Assembly (NCBI GenBank): GCA_031258255.1
Contig: JAIRNC010000121.1
Coordinates: 1-57,669, forward strand
From: Synergistaceae bacterium
GTDB taxonomy: Bacteria > Synergistota > Synergistia > Synergistales > Synergistaceae
Length of the DNA stretch: 57,669 bases
Reading direction: 5' to 3'
Every line of letters begins with the position of its first letter. The stretch's first letter is position 1. This document shows, one piece after another, positions 19,550-28,700 of the stretch. The translations under genes were made by a program, and so were the position numbers. A model generated the notes under the pieces. That model saw nothing but the letters and a program-made list of their open reading frames with translations, was not told where the DNA came from and made no database searches.

Positions 19550-20551
19550 TTATTCCTCTCCTTCAGGTGTTGCGTCTTCCCCAAGTATTTCAGTGACCTG
19601 GGCGGCATAGTTCTTATCTCGGACGCCTGGGACGCACATAAACTTGACCCTATTGCCGACCCTCATGCCGAGGGGGTCCTTCGCCGTCCCGTCCAGCCTT
19701 ATGACGTCCCCCGTCTGCAGCTGTATTACGTCGCCTAAGCTCACTATGCTGTGCCCGAGCTCGAGCGCCAGCGGGACGGACACGTCCTGGAGCCTGCCAG
19801 TCAGGGCCTCCAGCGCGCCCTCCGTGTCCTTGCGGCTCGTCGATGAGAACCACTGCTGTGAGCTGAGTTTGTCTATCAGAGGCTCTATCACGAAGTACGG
19901 GATGCAAAAGTTCATGATCCCCTGGATTTCGCCTATCTGTGTCTTCATGGTGACCAAGAGCACCATGTCGCTGCCGGGGCAGACCTGGACGAAGAAGGGG
20001 TTGTTCTCCATTGTCTCGAAGCGGAACCTGATGTCCACCACGGTGCTCCAGCTCTCCTCCAGGTGCTCCAGTATCTTCATCATAACGCGCTCCATCACCG
20101 TGCGCTCTATGTCCGTGAGGTCGCGCGGCTTGCGCAGCGGCTCGCCCTTGCCGCCCAAGAGGCGGTCGATGATGGCGAAGGTAAGCTGGTTGTTTACCTC
20201 CAGCAGGGCGTTGCCGCTCAAGGGGTACATCTCAAGGACGCCGATCACGGTAGGCTGCACGAGGGAGTTTATGAACTCATCGTAGGCGAGCTGGTCGACG
20301 GCCACGACCTCCACCGAGACCATGGAGCGGACCATAGTGGACAAGGACGTGGTCAGGCTGCGGCAGAAGGACTCGTGTATCATCTGGATGGCCCGCATCT
20401 GGTCTTTGCTGAACTTGTCGGGCCTTCTGAAGTCGTAGAGCTTTAGCGGCTTCTCCTCCGTGCCCTGCATCTTGGAGATGTCGTCGCCGCCGGATATAGC
20501 CTGCAACAGGGAATCTATTTCGTTTTGGGACATTACCTCTGGCGGAACCAT
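19550..20551 (-). CDS. fliM: flagellar motor switch protein FliM
   Basis: 333 aa, MSQNEIDSLLQAI, YDFRRPDKFSKDQMRAIQMIHE. Confidence 0.97.
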   Translation of the reverse strand: MVPPEVMSQNEIDSLLQAISGGDDISKMQGTEEKPLKLYDFRRPDKFSKDQMRAIQMIHESFCRSLTTSLSTMVRSMVSVEVVAVDQLAYDEFINSLVQPTVIGVLEMYPLSGNALLEVNNQLTFAIIDRLLGGKGEPLRKPRDLTDIERTVMERVMMKILEHLEESWSTVVDIRFRFETMENNPFFVQVCPGSDMVLLVTMKTQIGEIQGIMNFCIPYFVIEPLIDKLSSQQWFSSTSRKDTEGALEALTGRLQDVSVPLALELGHSIVSLGDVIQLQTGDVIRLDGTAKDPLGMRVGNRVKFMCVPGVRDKNYAAQVTEILGEDATPEGEE

Positions 20552-20571
20552 CTTGAAACCCCCTTGTCAGG

Positions 20572-21030
20572 CTACTGCGTCATGTACTCGTCGAAGAGCA
20601 CCTTTTTTATGAAGGCCTCCCCGTTTTCCCTCGGCAAAATAGCGTTGAGCCTCGCCTTCAGGTCCAGCTTCAGCTTTTCCATGCCCTCGGTGAAGCGCAC
20701 CACGTCGTATCGCTGGTCCTTCAACGTCTTTATAACCTCGTCCTTTATCGTCACCGTCCAGCCGTCACCAGACGCGTCGATCCGCGCGAAAGCGGTCGGG
20801 CTGACCAGTTCCAGCGTTATTTTCAGCCTGATCACGTGTATCTCCTTGTCGGCCAGCGTCGAGGTGAACTGCCCCAACTCCAGCATTGGGCCGGGGTCCG
20901 GCACAAAGTCGACGGCCACGTCGTCGCCGCCAAAGTACCTGAGGCCCACGACCGCCCCGCCGATCACCCCCACTATGAGAACTACGACACCCACAATAGC
21001 GAAAATTAAAGTCTTCCTGGCCAATGCCAT
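20572..21030 (-). CDS. fliL: flagellar basal body protein FliL
   Basis: 152 aa, single N-terminal TM plus FliL-like periplasmic domain. Confidence 0.9.
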   Translation of the reverse strand: MALARKTLIFAIVGVVVLIVGVIGGAVVGLRYFGGDDVAVDFVPDPGPMLELGQFTSTLADKEIHVIRLKITLELVSPTAFARIDASGDGWTVTIKDEVIKTLKDQRYDVVRFTEGMEKLKLDLKARLNAILPRENGEAFIKKVLFDEYMTQ

Positions 21031-21067
21031 CCGGAACCGCCTCCTTGCGTCGTCCTTGATTCAGGCT

Positions 21068-21808
21068 TTATTGTATGCTGTGCTGGGACAGTATAACCAT
21101 GTCCACCCTTCTGTTGAGCGCCATGTTCTTTTCGGAGTTGTTTGGCACCTCCGGCCTCGACGGCCCGAACCCGACCGCCTTGAGCCTCTTCTCCGAGATG
21201 CCCACCTCGCCGTTCAGGTACGAGACTACGGCCGCGGCCCTTGCCGATGAGAGCCCCCAGTTGTCGATGTAGATGCTGTCCCGCAGGATCGCCGAGTCCG
21301 TGTGTCCGCCCAGCTCGACCTCGTTTGGAACGGAGTTTATGATCGACCCGATCTTGTAAAGCATCCGGAGCGACACAGGCCGCAGCCGGGCGGAACCCTC
21401 CGCGAACAGGAGCTTTTCGGAGAACGAGATCACGATCCCCCGCTCGTCGATCTCTACTCTTATATCGTCACCCAGACCCTCCTGCTTTATAGCCTCCTGC
21501 ACGAGGGCCAGGACGCGGTTCGCGTTGTTGACCTGATCGGACTGCGTGGGCCTGGCCGCGTCACCCGCGCCCTGGCCCAGCGAGCCTTCCATCACGGCCT
21601 GGGTGCTGGACGCGGCAGGGCCGCCCTGGAGGATGTTGAAGGCCTGCTGCATTGATTCGGCCATCGCGGTAAATTTTTGCTGGTCGAGGGTGGAAAACGC
21701 GTACAGCAGGACGAAAAAACAGAGGACCAATGTCACCATGTCACCGTAGGTCGCCAGCCATAGCGGCGCGCCCGGAGTGGATGCCGGCGCTTTTTTCTTC
21801 CTGGCCAC
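21068..21808 (-). CDS. motB: flagellar stator protein MotB
   Basis: 246 aa, WLATYGDMVTLVLCFFVLLYAFS with proton-binding Asp, OmpA-like ELGGHTDS. Confidence 0.96.
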   Translation of the reverse strand: MARKKKAPASTPGAPLWLATYGDMVTLVLCFFVLLYAFSTLDQQKFTAMAESMQQAFNILQGGPAASSTQAVMEGSLGQGAGDAARPTQSDQVNNANRVLALVQEAIKQEGLGDDIRVEIDERGIVISFSEKLLFAEGSARLRPVSLRMLYKIGSIINSVPNEVELGGHTDSAILRDSIYIDNWGLSSARAAAVVSYLNGEVGISEKRLKAVGFGPSRPEVPNNSEKNMALNRRVDMVILSQHSIQ

Positions 21809-21816
21809 GGCCCGGC

Positions 21817-22599
21817 CTACCTCTCTTCCTCTTTGCCGGCGTCAAGCTGCTTGCGCAGCTTCGGGGGCAGGAATACCTTCAGCTTTTCCTCCACGATGCG
21901 CGGGTTCTCCCCCGCCTGTATGGAGAGGATGCCCTCCACCATCAGCTCCCTGGATAGCACCTCGCGGCTCGAGTTCTGCGCCAGCTTCTTGCCGAGCGGG
22001 ATTGCGAACATGTTGGCCAGGAGCGAGCCGTAGAACGTAGTCACGAGGGCCACCGCCATGCCGGGCCCCAGTGCGCTGGGGTCGTTCAGGTTGCCGAGCA
22101 TCTGGATGAGGCCGATGAGCGTCCCGAGCATCCCGAAAGCCGGGCCCAGCTCCGCGACGGAATCGATGAACCCCTTGTTGTCGCTGTGGCGCTCCTCCAG
22201 GAGGCCGATATCCGTGTCGAGGATGGATTTCACCAGCTCCGGATCCGTGCCGTCCACCACGAGCTGGATCGACTTTCTCATAAATTCGTCGTCGAGCTGG
22301 CCCGCGTCCTCCTCCAGCGCCAAGAGGCCCTCCCTCCGTGCCTTCTCGGCGAAGCTCACGAGTGTCTGGATGAGGCCTATCATGTCTATCTGCTCGCTGA
22401 AGAACGCCGATTTGAGTATCTTGCCCACCATCTTGCTGCGCTCGAGCGGGTTCGCGACCATCGCCGCGCCGAACGTCCCTCCGACGACTATGAAAATGGA
22501 CGGTATGTCGACGAAAGACGCGAGGCTCCCGCCCATGAACATACCCGCGATCACGACTATTATAGAAAGAGACAAACCAACGACAGTCGCTAAATCCAC
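21817..22599 (-). CDS. motA: flagellar stator protein MotA
   Basis: 260 aa, four-TM MotA pattern, GPAFGMLGTLIGLIQML. Confidence 0.96.
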   Translation of the reverse strand: MDLATVVGLSLSIIVVIAGMFMGGSLASFVDIPSIFIVVGGTFGAAMVANPLERSKMVGKILKSAFFSEQIDMIGLIQTLVSFAEKARREGLLALEEDAGQLDDEFMRKSIQLVVDGTDPELVKSILDTDIGLLEERHSDNKGFIDSVAELGPAFGMLGTLIGLIQMLGNLNDPSALGPGMAVALVTTFYGSLLANMFAIPLGKKLAQNSSREVLSRELMVEGILSIQAGENPRIVEEKLKVFLPPKLRKQLDAGKEEER

Positions 22600-22647
22600 T
22601 TCCCGATCACCCCGTCCCAGCCCCGCAAGCCAGAGAACAGAAAAAAC

Positions 22648-22854
22648 TCACAACGCTGCTGGCTTAGAAGAATTCCTGCGGAAGTATTCAATTTTATCGA
22701 TAATTTCGCCGATCGTTTCCCTCACCAGGTACTTATGGCCGTTGAGCATGGTCACGACCGTGTCCGGCGTCTGCTCCATCATCTCTATCTGATCCGAGTT
22801 CAGGGCGAATTTCTCGCCTTTGATCCTTGTCAGCTCAATCATGAGAAAAAACAC
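22648..22854 (-). CDS. flbD: flagellar protein FlbD
   Basis: 68 aa, IELTRIKGEKFALNSDQIEMMEQTPDTVVTMLNGHKYLVRET. Confidence 0.93.
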   Translation of the reverse strand: MFFLMIELTRIKGEKFALNSDQIEMMEQTPDTVVTMLNGHKYLVRETIGEIIDKIEYFRRNSSKPAAL

Positions 22855-22911
22855 GCCCTTTTCTGACGGCAGCCGCTAATTTACGTTGCGATTATAATAC
22901 AAAACACCACA

Positions 22912-22946
22912 TAAAAACAGCGGAGGATGACGAGATGCCATCCTCC
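22912..22946 (-). terminator. probable rho-independent terminator of flgE
   Basis: Perfect 8-bp stem GGAGGATG (22922-22929) / CATCCTCC (22939-22946), 9-nt loop, followed on minus strand by GCTGTTTTTAT. Confidence 0.7.
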
Positions 22947-22964
22947 ACGGTCAGGCCATAGCGC

Positions 22965-24653
22965 CTAACGCTTCATGTTGATCAGTTCTTCCAGCACCTG
23001 GTCGGATGTGGTGACCACCCTCGTGTTCGCCTGGAAGCCCCTCTGGGCGCGGATCAGGCTCACGAACTCCTCCGAGAGGTCAACGTTCGACATCTCTATC
23101 GTGTTGCCCGCGATGCTGCCCGCGCCACCCTGCATCGGGACGTCTATCTGAGCCATGCCCGAGTTGACCGTCTCGGCGAAGCACGTCTCGCCCACCTTGA
23201 GCAGCCCCCCTGAGTTGGCGAACATCGCCAGCGCCACCTGTCCGATGGGCAGACTCCGCCCGTTCGTATACGAACCCGTTATTATGCCTGTCTGCGAGAC
23301 GGACCAGTTGTCCAGCGTACCCATCGCGTAGCCGTCCTGATAATAACCCTTCGTCGTCGACTGCGACGTAAACTGAGTGACGCCGTCGATGGGCTCCTTC
23401 TCTACCCCTACCTGCCTGCCCGTGCTGTAGCCCAAGAAGTCCAGCTCGATGGTATTGGACACGTAATCCGGAGGCGTCCCCGTCACCGAACCCGCCGCAC
23501 CCTCGGTGTTGAAGTCCGCGCCGACCCGGCCCGTCACGTCAAGGCCTCCGTTCAGGAGCGGCTGGCCGTCCTCGCTAATGGTAACCTCTTGCAACGTAGG
23601 GGCAGTGCCACCAGCCCGCAAAGCGGCCAGCCCCGCTGGATCGTAGTAATACGACCTTTTCAGGAGGCCGTCGTCGCCGAAGACCAGCGTCCCTGCGCCT
23701 TCACCGCCGATCAGCGTCGGCGGGGTCGTGGCAGGGGTCGCTTCAAGCCTCTTGCCATCCTCGTCGACGTAGTACGAGTACCAGTCCCACTCGGTCTCAG
23801 CGGAAGTGGGGGGACTGGCGCTAGGGTTGGCCGGCTTCGTGACGACCTTGCGCCAGACCGTCTCCAGGGTGTACTGCTTGCCCAGCGAGTCGTACACGTC
23901 GATCTTCGTGGAGTGGTCGTTCGTCTTCATGATGCTCTGGGTGAAATCTTCCAGTGCAATATTGCTAGTAAAAGTTCTGGTTCCGCTGGCTAAGAAATCA
24001 ACGGCGGTATCATTATGAGAAAACGCGCGCAGTATACCGGTTTGTAACGGATCGCCGCTTGTCGGGTCTAACTGCGTCATTGGCGTGCTGCCGCAGTCGA
24101 GGTTGCAGCGGAAGGCCAGAAGCGACGTGGCCTTGGCCGGTATCTTCTCGCCGATCGGTATGTTTATCGTGGAAAGCCTGCTGTCCCTTACCCGCTCGAC
24201 AGTCCCGGTAGCCTGGATCTCCTCCTTGTACGCGTAACCCTGCACCAGGTAGCCGTTGCCCTGCATGACCAGGTTTCCATCCTTGTCGAGGGAGAAGTTC
24301 CCGGCGCGGGTGTAGAGGGTCTGCCCGCCGTTTTTGACGACGAAAAAGCCCTCCCCGCTTATCGCCATGTCCGTCGGGATGCCGGTTGACTGGAAGCTGC
24401 CCTGGGTGAAGACGTGCTCGATGGAGCCGACCTGGGTGCCCAGGCCGACCTGTGCCGGGTTGACGCCGCCGATGGGTATGGCGTTGTCAGGCGCGCTCGG
24501 GTTCTTCGAGTTCTGATAGATCATGTCCCTGAAGTGAAGGACGTCGCGCTTGTAGCCCACGGTGTTGACGTTGGCTATGTTGTTGCCCGTCACGTCGAGG
24601 TATGTCTGATGGCCTTTCACGCCGCTGACGGCTGAATAAAGCGAACGCAGCAT
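22965..24653 (-). CDS. flgE: flagellar hook protein FlgE
   Basis: 562 aa, MLRSLYSAVSGVKGHQTYLDVTGNNIANVNTVGYK and C-terminal VDLSEEFVSLIRAQRGFQANTRVVTTSDQVLEELINMKR. Confidence 0.95.
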   Translation of the reverse strand: MLRSLYSAVSGVKGHQTYLDVTGNNIANVNTVGYKRDVLHFRDMIYQNSKNPSAPDNAIPIGGVNPAQVGLGTQVGSIEHVFTQGSFQSTGIPTDMAISGEGFFVVKNGGQTLYTRAGNFSLDKDGNLVMQGNGYLVQGYAYKEEIQATGTVERVRDSRLSTINIPIGEKIPAKATSLLAFRCNLDCGSTPMTQLDPTSGDPLQTGILRAFSHNDTAVDFLASGTRTFTSNIALEDFTQSIMKTNDHSTKIDVYDSLGKQYTLETVWRKVVTKPANPSASPPTSAETEWDWYSYYVDEDGKRLEATPATTPPTLIGGEGAGTLVFGDDGLLKRSYYYDPAGLAALRAGGTAPTLQEVTISEDGQPLLNGGLDVTGRVGADFNTEGAAGSVTGTPPDYVSNTIELDFLGYSTGRQVGVEKEPIDGVTQFTSQSTTKGYYQDGYAMGTLDNWSVSQTGIITGSYTNGRSLPIGQVALAMFANSGGLLKVGETCFAETVNSGMAQIDVPMQGGAGSIAGNTIEMSNVDLSEEFVSLIRAQRGFQANTRVVTTSDQVLEELINMKR

Positions 24654-24734
24654 TTATTACTCCTCCTGTTTTTTCGCAGTCCGTTGCCGTCATTTTTTCC
24701 AACTTCCTGGTCGGAGTTTCATTAAAAAGCAGTG

Positions 24735-24740
24735 ATTATA
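24735..24740 (-). promoter_or_regulatory. candidate -10 element upstream of flgE
   Basis: TATAAT on minus strand inside the 190-bp flgD-flgE gap; no convincing -35. Confidence 0.3.
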
Positions 24741-24843
24741 AGAAACCGCTGATTAAATAGCCTTTGGCCGCAGTGCCTTGCCCGCTCTCTTCATGCCAGC
24801 CGGGGAAATGGCCCTCACAACGGCTCTATTCCGGCGCTTCGGT

Positions 24844-25350
24844 TTAAGCCGAGCCGCCGCCAGCCTCAGTTTTTGTTTCAGTCTCCGTCGACGACGGCTT
24901 GTAAGTTGGTGTGCCGATCTGCTCCACGCTGCTGAACGGTATGTAGGTGCCGTCCGTGAGGTAGAGGTTGACCTGCCCGTCCACTATGTCCAGGAACGAC
25001 ACCTGCCCTGCCTTCACGGTCCCGTCCTCCCCGAGGTAGCCCACGACCGTGCCGATCAAGGACACGGCGGAAGCAGCGGTGGTGGCCGTGTTCGCGGCGA
25101 TCAGCGTCTCGAGGTTCTTGTTCATGGTCATCTGCTGCTCGAGGCCGGAGTAGGTGGCGAGCTGCGTCACGAACTCGGTGTCCTTCATGGGGTTCGTCGG
25201 ATCCTGATGGGTGAGCTGCGTCACCAGTAGCTTCAGGAAGTCCTCCTTGCCCAGGGTATCCCCCTTGTTCTCCCTCGTTATGGTATCCTCGTATTTCACG
25301 TAGCTGTACGTGCCGACCTTGCCGTAGAGATCGGATGCGCTGTCTGCCAT
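24844..25350 (-). CDS. flgD: flagellar hook capping protein FlgD
   Basis: 168 aa, LGKEDFLKLLVTQLTHQDPTNPMKDTEFVTQLATYSGLEQ. Confidence 0.95.
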   Translation of the reverse strand: MADSASDLYGKVGTYSYVKYEDTITRENKGDTLGKEDFLKLLVTQLTHQDPTNPMKDTEFVTQLATYSGLEQQMTMNKNLETLIAANTATTAASAVSLIGTVVGYLGEDGTVKAGQVSFLDIVDGQVNLYLTDGTYIPFSSVEQIGTPTYKPSSTETETKTEAGGGSA

Positions 25351-25368
25351 TTACTTCTCCCCCTCCCG

Positions 25369-26916
25369 TCAGGCGACCCAGTGAAGGAGGCCGCGCTCGA
25401 GGTCTATCCGGGCGGACCTGGGCTCGTCATCGCCGTCGCCGTCTGAGATCCCGCCAGCCCTGCGGGCCTTCCCCCTGCCGCCATCAAGATCGGGACGGCC
25501 TTTCTGGTCTTCCCTGTTCTTAATATCGACCGCCAGGCTAGAAACATGAATACCTTGCGCCTCCAGGGACGTCTTGAGGATGTCCAGCTGCTGCTGGAGG
25601 AGCTGTTTCAGCGCCTCGTTGTCGACCTTGAACACCGCCTCCACGCCCGTGCCGCTGGCCTGCAGGGATACGTCCACCCTGCCGAGGGACGGCGGCGCCA
25701 CGACTATCCTGGCCTCGTTTATGCCGTCGTTTTTCATGAACTCCAGGACGGATCTCACCCCGTCCCCCAGGGGGTTATCCCCCCGGAGCTCGTATGTGGC
25801 GTCAGGCATAGCCGCCGCCGGAAGCGCGGTCTCCTGTCCGCCGACGGCGCGCCCAGCGCGCGCGGCAGACGCTAGCTCGCCCGCGAATCCGCCGAGAGAC
25901 GCCGCTTTATTCAGGGCGTCGTCATCTTTTAGGACACCGGGAGCCTGCGGATCCAATTCCCGCCCCTTCGAAACCGACGCGGCGTTAGCCCTCCTGGGCG
26001 TCAGGCCCAGGCCGTCAGACTTTTGGGCAAGGTCCGGCTTCGCTGGGCCGGGCTCCGTCGTCCGTTCATCTGCCGCGACAGGAGACGCGGCGCGCTGCGT
26101 TTCCGCCTGTACCGCGTTCAAGGCGGCCTCCGGGACGACGCTCTCTTCTGTCTTCGCCTCCGCGTCAGTTTCAGCCTCGGCAACGTCCTCTTCCTCTTCC
26201 TCTTCCTCTTCCGTCTTTACGCCTTCGAGGACATCATCCGCCAGAGCCGGCAAAGCGGGCGTCTCTCCCTCTGTCGGCAGACCGTCCTCCGTCTCCAGAG
26301 TCAAAGCCTCCGCTGGCACTGGAACGGTGTCCTCAGCGGGATCTTGGGGCAGAACGCCCTTTCCGTCTGAAAGCGTCTCCGCGGGAATTTCTGGCTGAGC
26401 GGTCTTTGCGGCGGGGCCGCTGTCTTGCTTTGCCGCCTGACAGGCGCCGAACTTCTTCAGGAACTCCTCAACCAGCTTGTGGAGCGAGCCGCCGCCTAAG
26501 ACGATATCCGGGTCAAACCGGCTCACGCTTCCGGCGGCCTTTGCCGCGAGAACTATGGCGCCCCGCACGTCGCCCTCCGACAGCTCGGCGTCAAGCGCGT
26601 CGGCAAAATCCCTCATCCGCGCGGCGCCGTTTGAAATGGGCGCGGTCAGGAGGGAGAGATCATCGTCGGAGAGACCGCTGGCGAAACTTTCTATTTTCCC
26701 CGCCGCAGCCCGCGCTTCGTCAGACATGCCGTACCTCGCAGCGTACATGGACTTCGCGAGCTTCGCCCCGGCCAGGATGCCGTCGAAGCTCTCGCGCGCG
26801 GACTGCGTACCTCCCGCTGGTTTCCCGGCGGGCTGTTGCGACCCGCCGTCTGCCGGCAAAACATCTATGAAATCGCGCGCCTGCGCTGGAGCAACCTGAA
26901 CAGCCATACTTCCCAC
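25369..26916 (-). CDS. fliK: flagellar hook-length control protein FliK
   Basis: 515 aa, acidic low-complexity centre, C-terminal VAPPSLGRVDVSLQASGTGVEAVFKVDNEALKQLLQQQLDILKTSLEAQGI. Confidence 0.9.
   Translation of the reverse strand: MGSMAVQVAPAQARDFIDVLPADGGSQQPAGKPAGGTQSARESFDGILAGAKLAKSMYAARYGMSDEARAAAGKIESFASGLSDDDLSLLTAPISNGAARMRDFADALDAELSEGDVRGAIVLAAKAAGSVSRFDPDIVLGGGSLHKLVEEFLKKFGACQAAKQDSGPAAKTAQPEIPAETLSDGKGVLPQDPAEDTVPVPAEALTLETEDGLPTEGETPALPALADDVLEGVKTEEEEEEEEDVAEAETDAEAKTEESVVPEAALNAVQAETQRAASPVAADERTTEPGPAKPDLAQKSDGLGLTPRRANAASVSKGRELDPQAPGVLKDDDALNKAASLGGFAGELASAARAGRAVGGQETALPAAAMPDATYELRGDNPLGDGVRSVLEFMKNDGINEARIVVAPPSLGRVDVSLQASGTGVEAVFKVDNEALKQLLQQQLDILKTSLEAQGIHVSSLAVDIKNREDQKGRPDLDGGRGKARRAGGISDGDGDDEPRSARIDLERGLLHWVA
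26186..26212. repeat. short TCCTCT hexanucleotide repeat encoding Glu tract in fliK
   Basis: tcctcttcctcttcctcttcctcttcc on plus strand; in-frame EEEEEE. Confidence 0.8.
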
Positions 26917-26926
26917 CCCTTTGATT

Positions 26927-27646
26927 TTATTGGTTCCTGCCCCTGTAGACCTCCGTCAGCCTCTCCGTGAGGACGGCCGCTGTCGCGGCCTCGATCTTCC
27001 CTAGGATGCTGGCCCTCGTGTCCTCCGGCAGACCATCGAGGATCGCCACGGCCAGGCTGGGGTTCAGCTTTTCGACTATCGCCGCCGCGTTCCTGACGGA
27101 CATCTGCCCGAACGTCCCGATGATATCCCTTATCTCGTCTCCCTGCGCCTCGCTCACGTTTGCGCCCGCGCTGCTGGCCATGTCGTTCGACAGCGCCTCC
27201 AACCGCGCGGCCAGATCCTCCCTCTCGTAGACGAGATCCCGCTCCCTGGCGGAGATGTCGCCCGACAGATCATCTAGCGCAGCGAGCCTCGCGTCCATCG
27301 ACCGCACGGACTCCGAGATGACGGCCTCCCACTCCTCCAGCTCCTGCCTCCTGCGCTCGATGACCGAGAGGGAGTAGGAGTCGGGGATGCCCAGGATTTC
27401 CTTTAGCGACTCGCCAACCTTCGGTATCCTCGGTATGACTGTGTAGACGAACGGCCTCAGATCCACGCTGCCGCTCGCCTGCAGCCCCGCCGAGACGCCA
27501 GCCGCGAGCAGTATGAGGAGAATAAAAAAACCGCAACCTCTCTTTTTTTTCTTCTTTTTCTTCCGCTTGCTGTCTTGAGCGGGAGATTCAGGGGTTGCGG
27601 ATTCTGCGGTGAACGGTTCTCTCTCTTGCGGATCTGCCATCGTCAA
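26927..27646 (-). CDS. MotE-like flagellar protein (TM, coiled coil, MgtE_N-like C-terminus)
   Basis: 239 aa, KRKKKKKKKRGCGFFILLILLAAG TM start, IRDIIGTFGQMSVRNAAAIVEKLNPSLAVAILDGLPEDTRASILGKI. Confidence 0.82.
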   Translation of the reverse strand: MTMADPQEREPFTAESATPESPAQDSKRKKKKKKKRGCGFFILLILLAAGVSAGLQASGSVDLRPFVYTVIPRIPKVGESLKEILGIPDSYSLSVIERRRQELEEWEAVISESVRSMDARLAALDDLSGDISARERDLVYEREDLAARLEALSNDMASSAGANVSEAQGDEIRDIIGTFGQMSVRNAAAIVEKLNPSLAVAILDGLPEDTRASILGKIEAATAAVLTERLTEVYRGRNQ

Positions 27647-28227
27647 TCGCCCCTGGAATATTTTCGGTAAAGAGCCAGCACGTTCTTAACATAGCGCTCC
27701 GTCTCCGGGAAGGGAGGGACGCCACCGTAGGAGTCCACCCGGCCGGACCCGGCGTTGTACGCCGCGAGCGTCTTGACATAGTCACCATCATATTTATCGG
27801 CCAGCTGGGCGAGGTATTTGATACCCCCCTCCAGATTTCTTTTGGGATCCTTCGGGTTCACGCCGAGGCCCTTGGCCGTCCCGGGCATGAGCTGCATCAG
27901 GCCGATCGCGCCAGCGCTGGAGACGGCGTTCGGGTTGCCGCCGGACTCCATGCGCATCACGGCCCTGGCGAGGTCAGGGTCGACGCCGTACTTGCCGCTC
28001 AACTCCTGCAGATCCGGCTCCCACATCGCCAGGCGCTCCGCCACGGACTCGGGGATCGCGATATCCTCAACGGCGAAGCCCCCCTCCTCGGCGTAAGGGT
28101 CGTCCAGCTTCTCCTCCAACACGTCCTCGAACCTGGCGGCAGGCTCTTCGCGCGGGGGCGCGGGATTTATCAGCGCCTCTATCTCCCTCATCCTCCCAAG
28201 GACCTTCGATATGTTGCTCATCCTCAT
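27643..28227 (-). CDS. lytic transglycosylase (SLT domain)
   Basis: 194 aa, AVMRMESGGNPNAVSSAGAIGLMQLMPGTAKGLGV, TLAAYNAGSGRV. Confidence 0.92.
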   Translation of the reverse strand: MRMSNISKVLGRMREIEALINPAPPREEPAARFEDVLEEKLDDPYAEEGGFAVEDIAIPESVAERLAMWEPDLQELSGKYGVDPDLARAVMRMESGGNPNAVSSAGAIGLMQLMPGTAKGLGVNPKDPKRNLEGGIKYLAQLADKYDGDYVKTLAAYNAGSGRVDSYGGVPPFPETERYVKNVLALYRKYSRGD

Positions 28228-28694
28228 CAGACATCAGCCCCCCCGGTAAAGCCCCTCTGGAACCTCATCGTGTTTATGTCGTCCAGGTTGTTCTGCTCGG
28301 CGTCCAGGACTTTTTTGTCCTCGCGCTCCTTCAGTTTGCCCACGTATCGCTCCATCAGCTGCACGTTGCGGTGCTTTTCCAGCAGCTCCGCCTTCGTCTC
28401 CTCTATCTTGACCCTGCAACACTCCAGCTCCTGTTTGTTCAGGTCCAGCTTTTTCTCCATGACATCCAGGCTCTGCCTCTCGAACCAGAGCTGCTGGGGG
28501 GAGACTATGCCCTTTTCGGAGCAAAAGTCGGCCAGGGCGCCGTCGCGCATGGCCTCGATCTCGCAGAGCTTCGCCTGGATGGACTCCTCCTCTCGCATCC
28601 TGGAGGAGAGCTCCCACTGGGTGAGCTCCCTCTCCTCCTCGCGTATGTGCAGGACCCTCTTGAAGCGCTTCAACTCGCCCGCCACGCTGAACAC
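28227..28694 (-). CDS. fliJ: flagellar export chaperone FliJ
   Basis: 155 aa coiled-coil, FKRVLHIREEERELTQWELSSRMREEE, position next to fliI. Confidence 0.88.
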   Translation of the reverse strand: MFSVAGELKRFKRVLHIREEERELTQWELSSRMREEESIQAKLCEIEAMRDGALADFCSEKGIVSPQQLWFERQSLDVMEKKLDLNKQELECCRVKIEETKAELLEKHRNVQLMERYVGKLKEREDKKVLDAEQNNLDDINTMRFQRGFTGGADV

Positions 28695-28700
28695 CTGCCC

